From Tenrec ecaudatus (Eukaryota > Chordata > Mammalia > Afrosoricida > Tenrecidae), in assembly GCF_050624435.1 (NCBI RefSeq), contig NC_134535.1, forward strand, positions 129,570,731-129,634,730: a stretch of DNA of 64,000 nt. The letters run 5' to 3'. Shown piece by piece: positions 1-9,899 of the stretch. The notes beneath the pieces were generated by a model. The model was not told the DNA's origin, did not search any database, and saw only the letters and a list, made by a program, of their open reading frames with translations. The position numbers and the translations under genes are program-made. The stretch's first letter is position 1. Each line of letters begins with the position of its first letter.

Positions 1-482
1 TCGTCTGAGTTGACTGGAGAAACAAACCCAGAGGCGCTCAGATATGTGTCTAAGAAAGAGCTTTATAGACAAGAGCAATTGAATATTGAGAAAGCATCCC
101 AACCCAGTCCAGATCAAGTCCCTAAGTCTGATACCAATCTATAAATTCTTCTTCAGACTCACAAAATACATACAAGGACACTGAATGCAGGAAGATCACA
201 GCCTGTGGGCGGAAAGTCTTGTGGATCCAGTGGCAGCAGAGGCATCTCAGTGCTGGCAGGGGTCTCCACGTGGCTCCTCCAGCTCCCAGGGCTCTAGCGT
301 CCTTCCATGGGTCTTGTCTGTAAGCATGTCTGACAGTAAGCATGGTCCTGCCTCCAGCCAACAATTTATCTCCATAGCGCCTCCAAATGAGGTCATCAAA
401 CTGCAACATGATTGGCAGGCTAACCTCCATCCCTTCACTCGCAAGTCTCAAATTGACAACAGATTATGTAACTGCCACAGGT
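1..482 (-). repeat. MaLR/ERVL-like solo LTR, subfamily A, cut by window edge
   Basis: It begins inside the element ('tggagaaacaaaccc') and ends at 'ttatgtaactgccaca'. It matches copies at 8119, 13992, 19013 and 30920 over its whole length. Full copies start TGTG and end CACA with no open frame, which suggests a solo LTR. The MaLR assignment is by overall resemblance. Confidence 0.6.
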
Positions 483-485
483 TCC

Positions 486-1090
486 AAGAGCAAGCGGGAA
501 TGGCAAACACAAAGGTCTAATGGCAAGAGGGTGACCATAGGAGGACCAGCGTGGGCGTTGTGCCTCATCTTGGCCTTTGCTAAACCTTAAGGGTCCTCTC
601 CCGTCTTATGCCCAATTCACCATCTTTCCCCTTCTCCACACCTGTCTCTCTAAACCTGCCCCTCCTCCAGTGTTGTTTTCTCTTCACCAGTGACACCACC
701 ACCGTCTTGGAGGCAGAAGACAGTCGTCCTTGGCTCCTCCCACTCCTCCCATAACAAACACCACCATGAGTGAAAGACCCTACCGCACCACTATTACCAT
801 CCCCGGGAGCTCACTGTCCCCTAACACGCTGTTTGGACCTTTTGTGTGAGCCATGCCTGCTCTTGGATGCCCTTTGCCACCTAACTCAATCTTCACGACC
901 AGGTCCAATGTCCCTCCATTCTCAAAGCCTCACCCGGCCTCTCTTCATTTTTCTGCACACACCTCTCACACGGCCCTGTCAGTCTCCATGTTCTTGTCGC
1001 TTAAGGTTTGCTTGTGGAGGACAAGGGGTTGGGTCTCAGTCTTCTTTAAGCCCCCAGCCCCAGAGCCTCTGACTGGCCCATGGTAATCCA
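486..1090. other. Pyrimidine-rich unique sequence
   Basis: No gene or recognisable repeat. The + strand is C/T-rich, especially 580-720 and 780-1000, and its short open frames show no protein-like character. Confidence 0.5.
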
Positions 1091-1094
1091 AGTC

Positions 1095-1290
1095 TCCAGC
1101 CCTCGAGTTGACTCTGACTCACGGAGGTCCTGTCGGGCAGTGTAGAACTGTCCCATAGAGTTCCCAACACCGTTTTTAAGAAAACAGACTGCTACATTCT
1201 ATTTCCCCCACGAGGAGCAGGCTGTGGGTTCAAACCCCCGACCCTCTGAGTGCGTGCACCGCTGCACCCCCGGAGCGTCTCTAGCCCCCC
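1095..1290 (-). repeat. AfroSINE, antisense, diverged
   Basis: The order 'gagttgactctgactcacgg ... gggttcaaacccccgaccctctgag' is the reverse complement of an AfroSINE, with the tail first and the tRNA-related B-box later. It is strongly diverged. Confidence 0.6.
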
Positions 1291-1344
1291 CGTGGGCACT
1301 CTGCACAAATTTCACTGCAGGAACGCACCCACAGATGAATGTAC

Positions 1345-1560
1345 TTGGACTCTGTCAGCTGGCCTAGTAGGCTTCCCACTGGGTTGCTAACTGTAAGGTC
1401 AACAGTTCAAAGCCACCAGCCGCTCTTCAGGAGCCAGATAGGATTTTCCACTGCTGGAAAGCATCTCCTTTTTGGAAATCCACAGAGGCAGCCCCTCCCT
1501 GTTGCACGGGGTGGTCAGGAGTCTGAATGGACTGGAGGTCAGGGGGTGAAAGTGGTGTGA
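1345..1560 (+). repeat. AfroSINE, sense
   Basis: The B-box-like 'aaggtcaacagttcaaagcc' followed by 'accagccgctcttcaggag' and a degenerate 'gtctgaatggactgg' tail identify it. The head is damaged. Confidence 0.65.
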
Positions 1561-1754
1561 TTGCTGAAGAGTGGAGGGAGTCCTTCTTTCTTCGTTGAGA
1601 GGGTAAAACAATGACATCTGGGCGTCCCCGGGCTCTGCGTTCTGGGTGGTGGTAGGTGGGCGCCCCGGTTGTTGTGGACTCCAGCCAGCAGACGTGTGAG
1701 TCGTTCTAGGAGCCGCTGTGGCCCACGCGGTGGCTCTTAGGAGAGAGAATTCCC

Positions 1755-1970
1755 TTACTCCTAAACCAAAACTGACACACGCCCTGCCAGCGATCCCATT
1801 TCTACTCACGGCGGCTCTGCAGCATAGGGCAGACCTGCCCCCCTGGGGTTTCCAAGGCTACCCATCTTTACAGGAGCAGCCTGCCTCCTCTTGCCCCTGC
1901 AGAGCAGGTTGGGGGGTGGAAAGTCGGTTCGAGGGCATGGGCTCGCTTTAGCCACTGAGCCACCAGGGAT
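1755..1970 (-). repeat. AfroSINE, antisense
   Basis: It runs from the tail ('tgccagcgatcccatt') through 'gtttccaaggctacccatctttacaggagcag' landmarks to 'ccactgagccaccaggg' at the head, all in reverse orientation. Confidence 0.65.
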
Positions 1971-2539
1971 TGTTTCTGGGCACACCCCCCTAACACACAC
2001 ACACACATTCACATTCTCATTTCCTCACCTTCCTCTTATGGTCGCTGTGAGTCACTGTAAAGGAAGCTCTTGGGAATGCCCTACACAGCTGATGACCTGA
2101 TTGTTAATGGGCCGTCTGGCTGTCGCTGGCTGGCCCGCAAGATAAACATTAGGCCGAGCTCTCGATTCCTGTCATCTTCATTCCCATGCTCTGGCTTATC
2201 GTAAGCATCTCTCTCTCAGCCAACACTTCTAGGAATCAGCCAGAACACGGAATCCTCGAGCTGGAATGTACCCGCAGAGGCAGCAAGCCTATAACCCTCG
2301 AAGGCTCAGTGCCCCCAAACACCTGGCTGCGGTCTGACGTATCTTCCGGACAGTGTCCATAGCTGCCCTGGGACACCTGTGTTGGATGTTGGTCGCTTCA
2401 GGAGGACCACCTGCAACCAGTATCTTTCTCCATTCCGCTCAACGCACGTCAGGTTCTGTCCTGGCTGCGTTCCGAAGTGCTCCGCCCAGTCTCTGAGCCC
2501 AAGGACAGGCAGGAGCATGGAGGGGTTGAGAACACAGCC
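1971..2539. other. No recognised feature
   Basis: Mixed unique sequence with a short CA run near 1993-2007. Nothing gene-like is seen. Confidence 0.5.
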
Positions 2540-2760
2540 TCTGGCTAAAATCCCGACGTCCTGGCTGCACTACTTCCTAGCTCTGTGACCCCATGCCAAA
2601 GTCATTTAGCCTAGGTAAGGCCCAGCTTCCCAACCTGTGAAACAGTTCTGTGGTCATTAGTACCTTCCTCCCTGAGACGACTGCTCTACGAACTAGATCA
2701 ATGAAGACCTCACACGGGCCGAGCACTGTGTCTCATACAGAGTCAACAACCCAGACGTGT
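2540..2760 (+). repeat. MIR element
   Basis: 'actacttcctagctctgtgacc', followed by a 'cccagcttcccaacctgtgaaa' segment and 'cgagcactgtg', is the core order of the ancient mammalian-wide MIR SINE. Confidence 0.65.
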
Positions 2761-3315
2761 AAGCTACTGTTACAGCTCTCTGGGGGGTGGGGGTGGGGTG
2801 GATTCATTGATGCACATGCAAGTCACCTACTAAGATATGCGTCATCGTTAATATGTTATAGGTGTTAAATATAGAGAAACAATGATAAATCTTTGTATTT
2901 TTCAGTACAGGATAGGTTGTGACAGATTTTCAGGTTTTGTCCTGTTCAAGATACTACTAGGGGGCTTCAAACATTAGTGGGAAAATTTCATGATCTTTTC
3001 TGCCCATAAGAGGGAGAGGTAGTGGGGACGGTTACTTGCCGCTAGAAGCAGCCACATAGCCTGGGAGCAATCTTAGAATCCATCTCGTGCAGGCCGTCTG
3101 TCTTCAGAGAGATGAAAAAAGGAGAGTCAAGCAATTTTCCACATTGTACCAGGAACACAAGAGTGCAGACAAGAGCATTGGTGACCCAACATGATCTTGG
3201 TTCCCCTCCAGGCACGGGGAATCTTTATTCTGCCAAGGGCAATCTGGGTATTTATAACATCACTCTCGGGCTATGCTGGGCAAATATTTATCTCATTAAC
3301 TCACCCCTACTGGGA
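2761..3315. other. Unique sequence
   Basis: A G-rich patch at 2780-2800, then A/T-rich sequence. No gene or clear repeat is seen. Confidence 0.45.
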
Positions 3316-3319
3316 TGGC

Positions 3320-3500
3320 TGGGAGGAGCCCCAGTGCGGCACAGAGCTTCTGAGACCGGCTTCCAACCTTAAGGTCAGCAGTTCGAAAACCACCGGCTGC
3401 TCCGTGGGAGAACAACTAGGCTTTCTCGTCATCTCAAAAACCGACAGGGGCAGCTCTACTCTGCCCTGTCATAGAAGGTCCCGATGATTTAGAACCAACT
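3320..3500 (+). repeat. AfroSINE, sense
   Basis: 'ggagccccagtgcggcacag' at the head, 'aaggtcagcagttcgaaaac' as B-box and 'aaccaactcaatggcagtga' as tail give a nearly full element. Confidence 0.75.
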
Positions 3501-3639
3501 CAATGGCAGTGAGTGAGAAGGTGACAAAGGAAGTGCTTCTCTTTGGTGAGGTCCCTGGTGTTATTTGATATGGATGATTTCTGGGTCCTCCAGTGGTCCG
3601 AGGTCTAGACGGTCCTGACCCCTGACCCCCACCAAGCAG

Positions 3640-3855
3640 CGGAGCCCTGGTGGTGCAGCGGTTAAGCATGTGGCTATCGACCGAAGGTCCATGGTGCAAA
3701 CCCACCAGACGTTCTACAGGAGAAATGCTGCTGCACTCTTCTCCCCTAAGGATTACAAACTTGAGACCCCCATAGGGCAGGTCTACTCTGTGCTGAATCG
3801 GTCTCCACCAATGGCAGTGGGTTTTCTTGTTTGGAGACACCACAAGGAGTGGCAA
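3640..3855 (+). repeat. AfroSINE, sense
   Basis: It opens 'ggagccctggtggtgcagcg', continues with 'cacaccagacgttctacagg'-type sequence and ends in the 'caatggcagtgggtttt' tail. It is one of the better-preserved copies. Confidence 0.8.
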
Positions 3856-4079
3856 AGATAAAGGACTGACCCGGGCAGGGATCCTGGTGCTGTTTCTCTC
3901 CTTGGTCCAGGTCAAAGCACTGAGTGAGGAGCTCTGCACCTGGCAGGCCTCCAAGGGGACACTCCTTACATGGGGCCAAGGCAGCCAAGCTCACAAGTCA
4001 AAGGCCCCGCCTTACTGATCACCATTCACTGAGGGTGGGCATTGATCGTCAGCCATCGCTGTAGAGAGCAGAACGACCT

Positions 4080-4640
4080 ACGCCATTTGGTTCTGCTGTT
4101 CCATGGCTGTACGCCTTGGGCAGTTCATGTCACTCCCCTGGGGATCAGTGTCTGTATGTGCTAAGCTCGCATGTACTGCAGCCTTCAGTATGGATGGCAA
4201 CTCAATGTAAGGAAACCAAAGCCTCACAACTGAGCCAGCAGGTAACGTCGTGATAAAAGGAGAACAGATTGAGGTGGCCAAGGATTTATCTGACTTGGAT
4301 CCACCATCAGTGTCCATGGAAGCAGAAGTCAAGAGATCAAAGGACCCATTGCATTGGGTACACCTGCTGCACGAGACCTCTTTAAAGGGTTGAAAAGCAA
4401 GGCTGTTACTTTGAGGGCTAAGGTGTGTCTGGCCCAAGCCAGGGTGTTTGCAATGGCCTGCTAGGCATGCGACAGTTGACATTGACTGAGGCAGACTGAA
4501 TAAAAATGGATGCATTTGAACTACGGTGTTGGCAAAATACTGAAAGTACCACGGACACCAAAGGAACAAGCAGATCTGTCTTGAAAGAGATACAACAGAA
4601 TGCTCCTTAGAGGCAAGTATGGCAGTATTTCCTCTCATAT
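4080..4640 (+). repeat. BovB/RTE-type LINE fragment, sense
   Basis: The + strand carries a decayed version of the RTE reverse-transcriptase C-terminal region seen at 36.3-37.1 kb: the block around 'ggagaacagattgaggtggc', then 'gcacgagacctctttaaagg' and 'gatctgtcttgaaagagata' align in order with the antisense copy there. Stops and shifts interrupt it, so it is inactive. It lies directly beside the L1 tail at 4.7 kb. Confidence 0.65.
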
Positions 4641-4699
4641 ATTTTGGATGTTTGTTTTTTTTTTGGTAATGGACAAAGTTAGAGATTGACTTTATTTGA

Positions 4700-6340
4700 A
4701 TGTTTGTTTGGTTTTTTAATCATTTTATTGGGGGCTCGTACACCTCTTATCACAATCCATCCATCCATCCATTGTGTCAAGCACATTTGGACATTTGTTG
4801 CCATCATCATTCTCAAAACATTGGCTTTCTACTTGAGCCGATGATATAAGCGCTTCTTTCCCCACCTCTCTCCTTCCCCCACCCTCCCTCCTGAACGCTT
4901 AATAATTTATAAATTATTGTTTTTTCATGTCTTACACAGACTGATGTCTGCCTTTATCCACGTTTCTGTTGTCTGTCCCCCCGGGAAAGGGTTATATGTA
5001 GATCATTGTGATCGGCTCCCCTCCCTGCCACCATCCCCTTCCCCTCCTGGTATCCCTACTCTCATTGGTCCTGAGGGGTTTATCTGTCCTGGATTCCCTG
5101 TGTTTCCAGCTCTTATCTGTACCAGTGTACATGCTCTGGTCTAGTCAGATTTGTAATGTAGAATTGAGGTCATGATAGTGGTGGTGGTGGTAAGCATTAA
5201 AGAACTAGAGGGAAGTTGTATGCATCATCAGTGTTATATTGCACCCTGACTGGCTCGTCCCTTCCTTGTGACCTTTCTGTAAGGGGATATCCAATTGTCT
5301 ACAGATGGGTTTTGGGTCTCCACTCCATGTTCCCCCTCATTCACATTGATATGATTTTTTGTTCTGGGTCTTTGATACCTGATCCTATTGACACTTCATG
5401 ATCACATAGGCTGATGTGCTTCCTCCATGTGCACTTTGTTGCCTCCCAGCCAGATGGACGCTTGTTTATTTTCAAACCTTTAAGACCCCAGATGCTACAT
5501 TTTCTGATAGCGGGACACCATCAGCTTTCTTCACTACATTTGCTTATGCACTCATTTTGTCTTCAGGGATGGTTTCAGGAAGGTGAGCATCACAGAATGC
5601 CAGGTTATTAGAGCAAAGTGTTCTTACATTGAGGGAGTACTTGAGTAGAGGCCCAGTGTCCATTTGCTACCTTAATACTTAACACATAAATATACGTACA
5701 TAGATCTATTTCCCTATCTATATATAAAAATATATTTACATATGTACATGTCTGTAGTTAGACCTCAACAAATGCCCTTTGCCTCCTAGTCCTTACCTCT
5801 ATTTCCTTTTCCTTTCCTCTTGTCCCGCCATCATGTTTGGCCTTCATCCGGATTTCAGCAATTCCTCTTGGTTACATTGCCCTTGATCACATCCTACCAG
5901 GCATCCTACGCTCTCCTCACAAAGTCTATTTTTGGTATTCTCCAGGGACTTCATTGCTCCCCTTGTTGCTCTGTTGCACGCCCTCAGCATTTTGCCCAGT
6001 GTGGTGGGGTCAGATCAGGCACGTTTCCTGCATTGTGTCTCCAGTGTTGTCCCCTGAAGGGCTATGGGTCAGTGAAGGACATTGTGTCACATGGCTGGTG
6101 GGCCAGCCCTATGGTCCTCTTCATACATTGGCTGCTCTGAATGGAGATATCGTCCTCCAAGCTTGGTGGGCCAGGATGTGCTCCACTCTCTCTCCCTCCC
6201 CCTTCATTTGCTCCCGTGTGCTCTGATCAGACGTGCCCCTCTCCCTGAGCTGCAGCTTCAGTGCTGTCCTCTGCGGTGAATTCTTCTGCAGGGAGGGGGT
6301 GTCAACGGTGTTGGGATTGGGCCTCAAACATTAGAAGATT
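4700..6340 (-). repeat. L1 3' UTR, antisense, about 1.6 kb
   Basis: It begins with the complement of a poly(A) tail and 'aatcattttattgggggctc', followed by 'cacaatccatccatccat', 'aataatttataaattattg' and 'ggctgatgtgcttcctccat' landmarks. The same landmarks appear in sense at 23.3-24.6 and 58.9-59.3 kb and antisense at 20.7 and 24.8 kb. No ORF2-like sequence is present, so it is a 5'-truncated insertion. Confidence 0.75.
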
Positions 6341-6494
6341 CGTGAGGATGGTGTGGAACTGGGTGGTATTTCCTTCGTCGTGTGTGGGTCAGCATGAATC
6401 GGAACCAACTCAAAGCATGAACACCAACATCGATGGTAGAAACTACAAGCTTCCCTACACAGGGACTGCATTGACCTGCTGCTCTGCTCTTATA

Positions 6495-6695
6495 AGGAAC
6501 CCTGGTGGCATAGGGGGCTATGCACTGAGCTGCTAAGTACAAGGTCAGCAGTTCGAACTCAACAGCCACTCTGGGAAGAAAGATGAGACTGTCCCTCCTC
6601 TGGAGATTTTTAAATCTTGAAACACAAAGGGACAGTTCTACCCTGTCCTGTAGGGTCGCTATGAGCTGCATGAGTTTTGATTTTATAGCACAGAG
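6495..6695 (+). repeat. AfroSINE, sense
   Basis: 'ggaaccctggtggcataggg' head, 'caaggtcagcagttcgaact' B-box and 'tgtagggtcgctatgagctg' near the tail define a full-length copy. Confidence 0.8.
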
Positions 6696-6939
6696 AAGTA
6701 CGTACGTTCTTGGACCACTGACTGACGTAAGTCCGGCACAGAAGGACAACTACTGTGGGATATCACGTACATAGAATGCCCAGAGTAGGCACCATGCAAG
6801 CCTCCATGGACAGATGGGAGGTAGCTCAGTCTTAGGAGTCCTGGCCAAGAATTGAACCCAGTTTCTCGCAGGGAAGGTGAGAATTGTACCACTGAGTCAT
6901 CCCTGCCCACCCGCAGGGTCTTCTACGCTATTAATTGAC

Positions 6940-7010
6940 CTCCCTTTTCTCACCTATAGATAACAGAACAGCACCTGGTTCCCTGGATTCATTGGGAGAA
7001 TTAAATAAGG
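6940..7010 (+). repeat. MIR fragment
   Basis: 'tttctcacctatagataaca' followed by 'gggagaattaaataag' is the usual central MIR segment. Confidence 0.4.
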
Positions 7011-7308
7011 GGATGTGTGTCCTCTGGGTGGCCGCGGGTCCAGAGTTGACTTGGAGCTCGGTGGTGAATGCACATCAGCCCGGTCCTGCACAGCGGCAGT
7101 GCGTAGCAACTGTTAGCTGCTGCTCCATTGACTCCATGTGGGTGCAGACCCCTGCTGTCTTCCTGGGAACAATCCGGACACTATCTGAGTAGGAGAGATC
7201 TACCCCAGCCCTGGCACGTGGCTCAATGGCTTCAGGAAACTCTCTGACTTGGCCTCAAGAGAGCTCACTCTCAAAGCAGTCCTCAGAACGTTGACCTGAT
7301 ATTGGAAG

Positions 7309-7337
7309 GTATGTGTGTGTGCGTGTGTGTGTGTGTG
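7309..7337 (+). repeat. (TG)n microsatellite
   Basis: A short TG dinucleotide run with one interruption by CG. Confidence 0.8.
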
Positions 7338-7429
7338 CCTATACAGGTGTATCTGTAGGCATTGGATCTACATGTTTATGCGTGCTCATCTATGTTCATA
7401 TAGATAATGAAGCGGATGGGGCACAGTCA

Positions 7430-7990
7430 TGGATGTTTCTCCGCCGTAACCAAACACGTCACAGGACTGGTTTAAGGGGTTTGACAGCTTAGAGCCATAG
7501 TCTCGTGGGACAGCTCAGTCCCTTGGCACAAAATCATCCCTAAAGCTTATGTCCTAGATCCTAGTTTGGTAAGTAGGGCCCGGGCTTCTTCAAGCTTGCC
7601 AAGAGCCATCTAAATTACAGTGCTTGGTCTCTACTCATCTGAGCGAAAGAAAAAGCAGAACTCAGAGGTTCCAAGAACTAGTCTACAGGGTGGCTTGCCC
7701 ACAGGAGCCAGCCCCTCGTGCAGCCCGAGACCAGAGGGACCACATGGTGCCCAGCAACCTCTACTGACGAAGCGTTCTGGCCATGGTTCCAGTGGGAAAA
7801 GAGCAGAGGGGAAAATTCAAAATCTTTTCAAAAAGCCAAACTGACTGGATTGGCAGAGACTAGGGGGCCTCCGAAGACTATCACCGTGAAAGAGCTATTA
7901 AACTTGAACTGAGACCAGCCCCAGAGGGCGCTGCTCAGCTAAACCACAGATTGGCTCAGAAACAGTATCCTCTAGGCATTCCAAGCTCCT
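7430..7990 (+). repeat. Probable L1 3'-UTR-type fragment, old
   Basis: Phrases such as 'agatcctagtttggtaagta', 'caagagccatctaaat' and 'ttggcagagactaggg' match in order an L1 3' region common in afrotherians; a similar segment lies at 18485-18665. The assignment is from memory. Confidence 0.45.
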
Positions 7991-8118
7991 GGACTAATAA
8001 AAACCCTAGCCCGGCACCTGACATGAAAAGCAGGTATTCAATAAATGGCATTGGATGGACGGAGGATTCGATGAGCTCAAAATGATTTCTGAAGGTTCCT
8101 CATTGGCCTGATGAGCCG

Positions 8119-8610
8119 GTTGTGGCAGCTACATAATCTGCTGTCAACTGTCACGGCCAGTGAGGTCTCTGTGTGGGCAAAGCCTTCTCCTGAGGATTCT
8201 GGGGACTCCTGTCTTTTTCCCTGGAGGCAGGACATACACACTCTCTACTTCGTCTTTCTGCAGACAAGACACACGGAGCCACTCATCTCAGCCAGAACTC
8301 AGAGAGCCGGAGGAGACACGTGGAGACCAGCGCCAACATGCAGATACTTCCACCGCCACTGGATCCACAAGACTTTCCACCCACAGGCCTGTGATCTTCC
8401 AGCATTCAGTGTCATTGCATGTGTTGCGTGAGTCTGAAGAGGAATTTATAGACTGGTATCAGACATATGGGCTAATATCAGACTTGTGGACTTGGTCTAG
8501 ACTGGACTGGGATATTTTCTTAATATACAATTATTCTTTGATATACAGCCCTCTCTTGCACACATATGAGTGTCTGTGGATATGTTTCTCTAGTCAACCC
8601 AGACGAACAC
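8119..8610 (+). repeat. MaLR/ERVL-like solo LTR, subfamily A
   Basis: It starts TGTGGCAGCTACATAATCTG and ends at 'cgaacaca', the reverse complement of the copy at 1-482. Similar copies occur at 13992 and 19013. No retroviral internal sequence is attached. Confidence 0.65.
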
Positions 8611-8677
8611 ACTGGTGAACCAAACCTCTTAACCTATGATGCTTTCCTGCCAAACCACTGTCCACCATCGCCAACAG

Positions 8678-8906
8678 AAGAGGGCCTCAAACTATGACCC
8701 GTGGGCCACATACAGCCTGCCAAGGACATTTATCCCACCTGCCAGGTGTTTCTGGCCCGTTTTGATTTTTACTTAAAAATAAGATATGTCCAGTGTGCAT
8801 AGGAAATTGTTCATAGTTTTTTTTTAATAAAAACTATAGTCCGACCCTCCAACGGATCTGAGGGACAGTGAACTGGCCCCCTGTTTAACAAGTGTGAGAA
8901 CCCCTG
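8678..8906 (+). mobile_element. Non-autonomous hAT DNA transposon (OC1/Charlie-like)
   Basis: A 229-base element flanked by a perfect 8-base duplication GCCAACAG (8670-8677 and 8907-8914), the target-site length of hAT transposons. The ends are imperfect inverted repeats of the type 'caggggtcctcaaact'. The interior ('gggccacatacagcctgcc', 'gaccctccaacggatctgag') has no open frame, so it needed a transposase in trans. Orientation is arbitrary. OC1-type identity is from memory. Confidence 0.8.
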
Positions 8907-9109
8907 GCCAACAGCATCTTCATGTGTGCATCCTCCGTATGTAAAAAGAGCTTGCATAACCAGGAAGCCCAACTTCTGGTTGAGGCCCTCCAAGGAGAGC
9001 ATCCCTCAAGTAAGCACATTCTATTAGTACGCTCACAGACGTCCTTTCCGAGTGTCAAGAAGAGCTCAGTTGGGTCTGTGGTCAGTACCCCTGCCTGCAC
9101 ATCGGGATC

Positions 9110-9300
9110 CTCTGTGGGCATTTAATAGCTGCTGGGAACTTGTTGGCTGCTAGCCACAAGGTCAGCAGTTCTAGTCCACCAGCTACACCATGGGAGAAAG
9201 ATGTGGGTTAACAGCTGCAGTATCCGAAACCCACAGGGGCATTTCCCTGTCCTGTAGGGTCGCTGTCACAATTGACTCAGTGGTGGTGAGTTTGGGTTGT
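9110..9300 (+). repeat. AfroSINE, sense
   Basis: 'cacaaggtcagcagttctag' B-box, 'ctgtcctgtagggtcgctgt' and 'attgactcagtggtggtgag' tail are in the expected order. Confidence 0.7.
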
Positions 9301-9376
9301 TTCTGTGTTTGGGGTGACAATCAGGGCACTATCAGAGGGACTGTTGGCATATTATGGAAACTGTAACTTATGTCCC

Positions 9377-9868
9377 TGTGATAGTTTATTGTGCCAGCCT
9401 GGCCGATAAACACAAGTAGGATTCATTGAAGGGTGGAGAGATAAATGGCTCGGTGAGCCTCACCTTGCTGGTTCTGTGCCTCAATTTAAAGAGTACACGA
9501 CCTGTAGGATGCCTAGCCTGTGGACTGTGTCGCTGTAAGTTGAGGTCCCTTTAAGACCACTCGATTGGAATGCTCATCTCTGGAGCTGGGGACCGACAGT
9601 TGGTGACAGTTGGTGACCTGCCTTGGTGTTTGCTGCCTGGGTATATATAGCCCAGCTCTCTCTACAGAAAAGGGACTGGCGGTTCTCAAGACTTAAACGA
9701 CTGCTAGTGTCTCACTGCTTTATAATTTAACTGTTAATTTCTTGTATTATCTATCTGTATATAATTTAACGATTCATTTCTTATGTTATATATCTATCTT
9801 TATAAATATATTTATATATAATTACTAGCAATCTGGTTTTGTCTCTCTAGAGAACCCTGTCTAACACA
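9377..9868 (+). repeat. MaLR/ERVL-like solo LTR, distinct subfamily
   Basis: It starts TGTGATAGTTTATTGTGCCA and ends 'ctctctagagaaccctgtct' then AACACA, the terminal motif typical of MaLR LTRs. An internal 'gggtatatatagcccagctc' looks like an LTR TATA box. No coding sequence is attached. Confidence 0.65.
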
Positions 9869-9899
9869 GTCCCAAAACAACTTTGGTTGAAAGTTTCAA

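Noticed and set aside
3650-3720. AfroSINE heads considered as tRNA genes
   Set aside because: They retain B-box-like sequence but lack a full cloverleaf and are followed by the SINE body and tail.
4078-4638. 186-codon minus-strand open frame
   Set aside because: It is the antisense of an RTE fragment; similar antisense frames appear over the other RTE copies.
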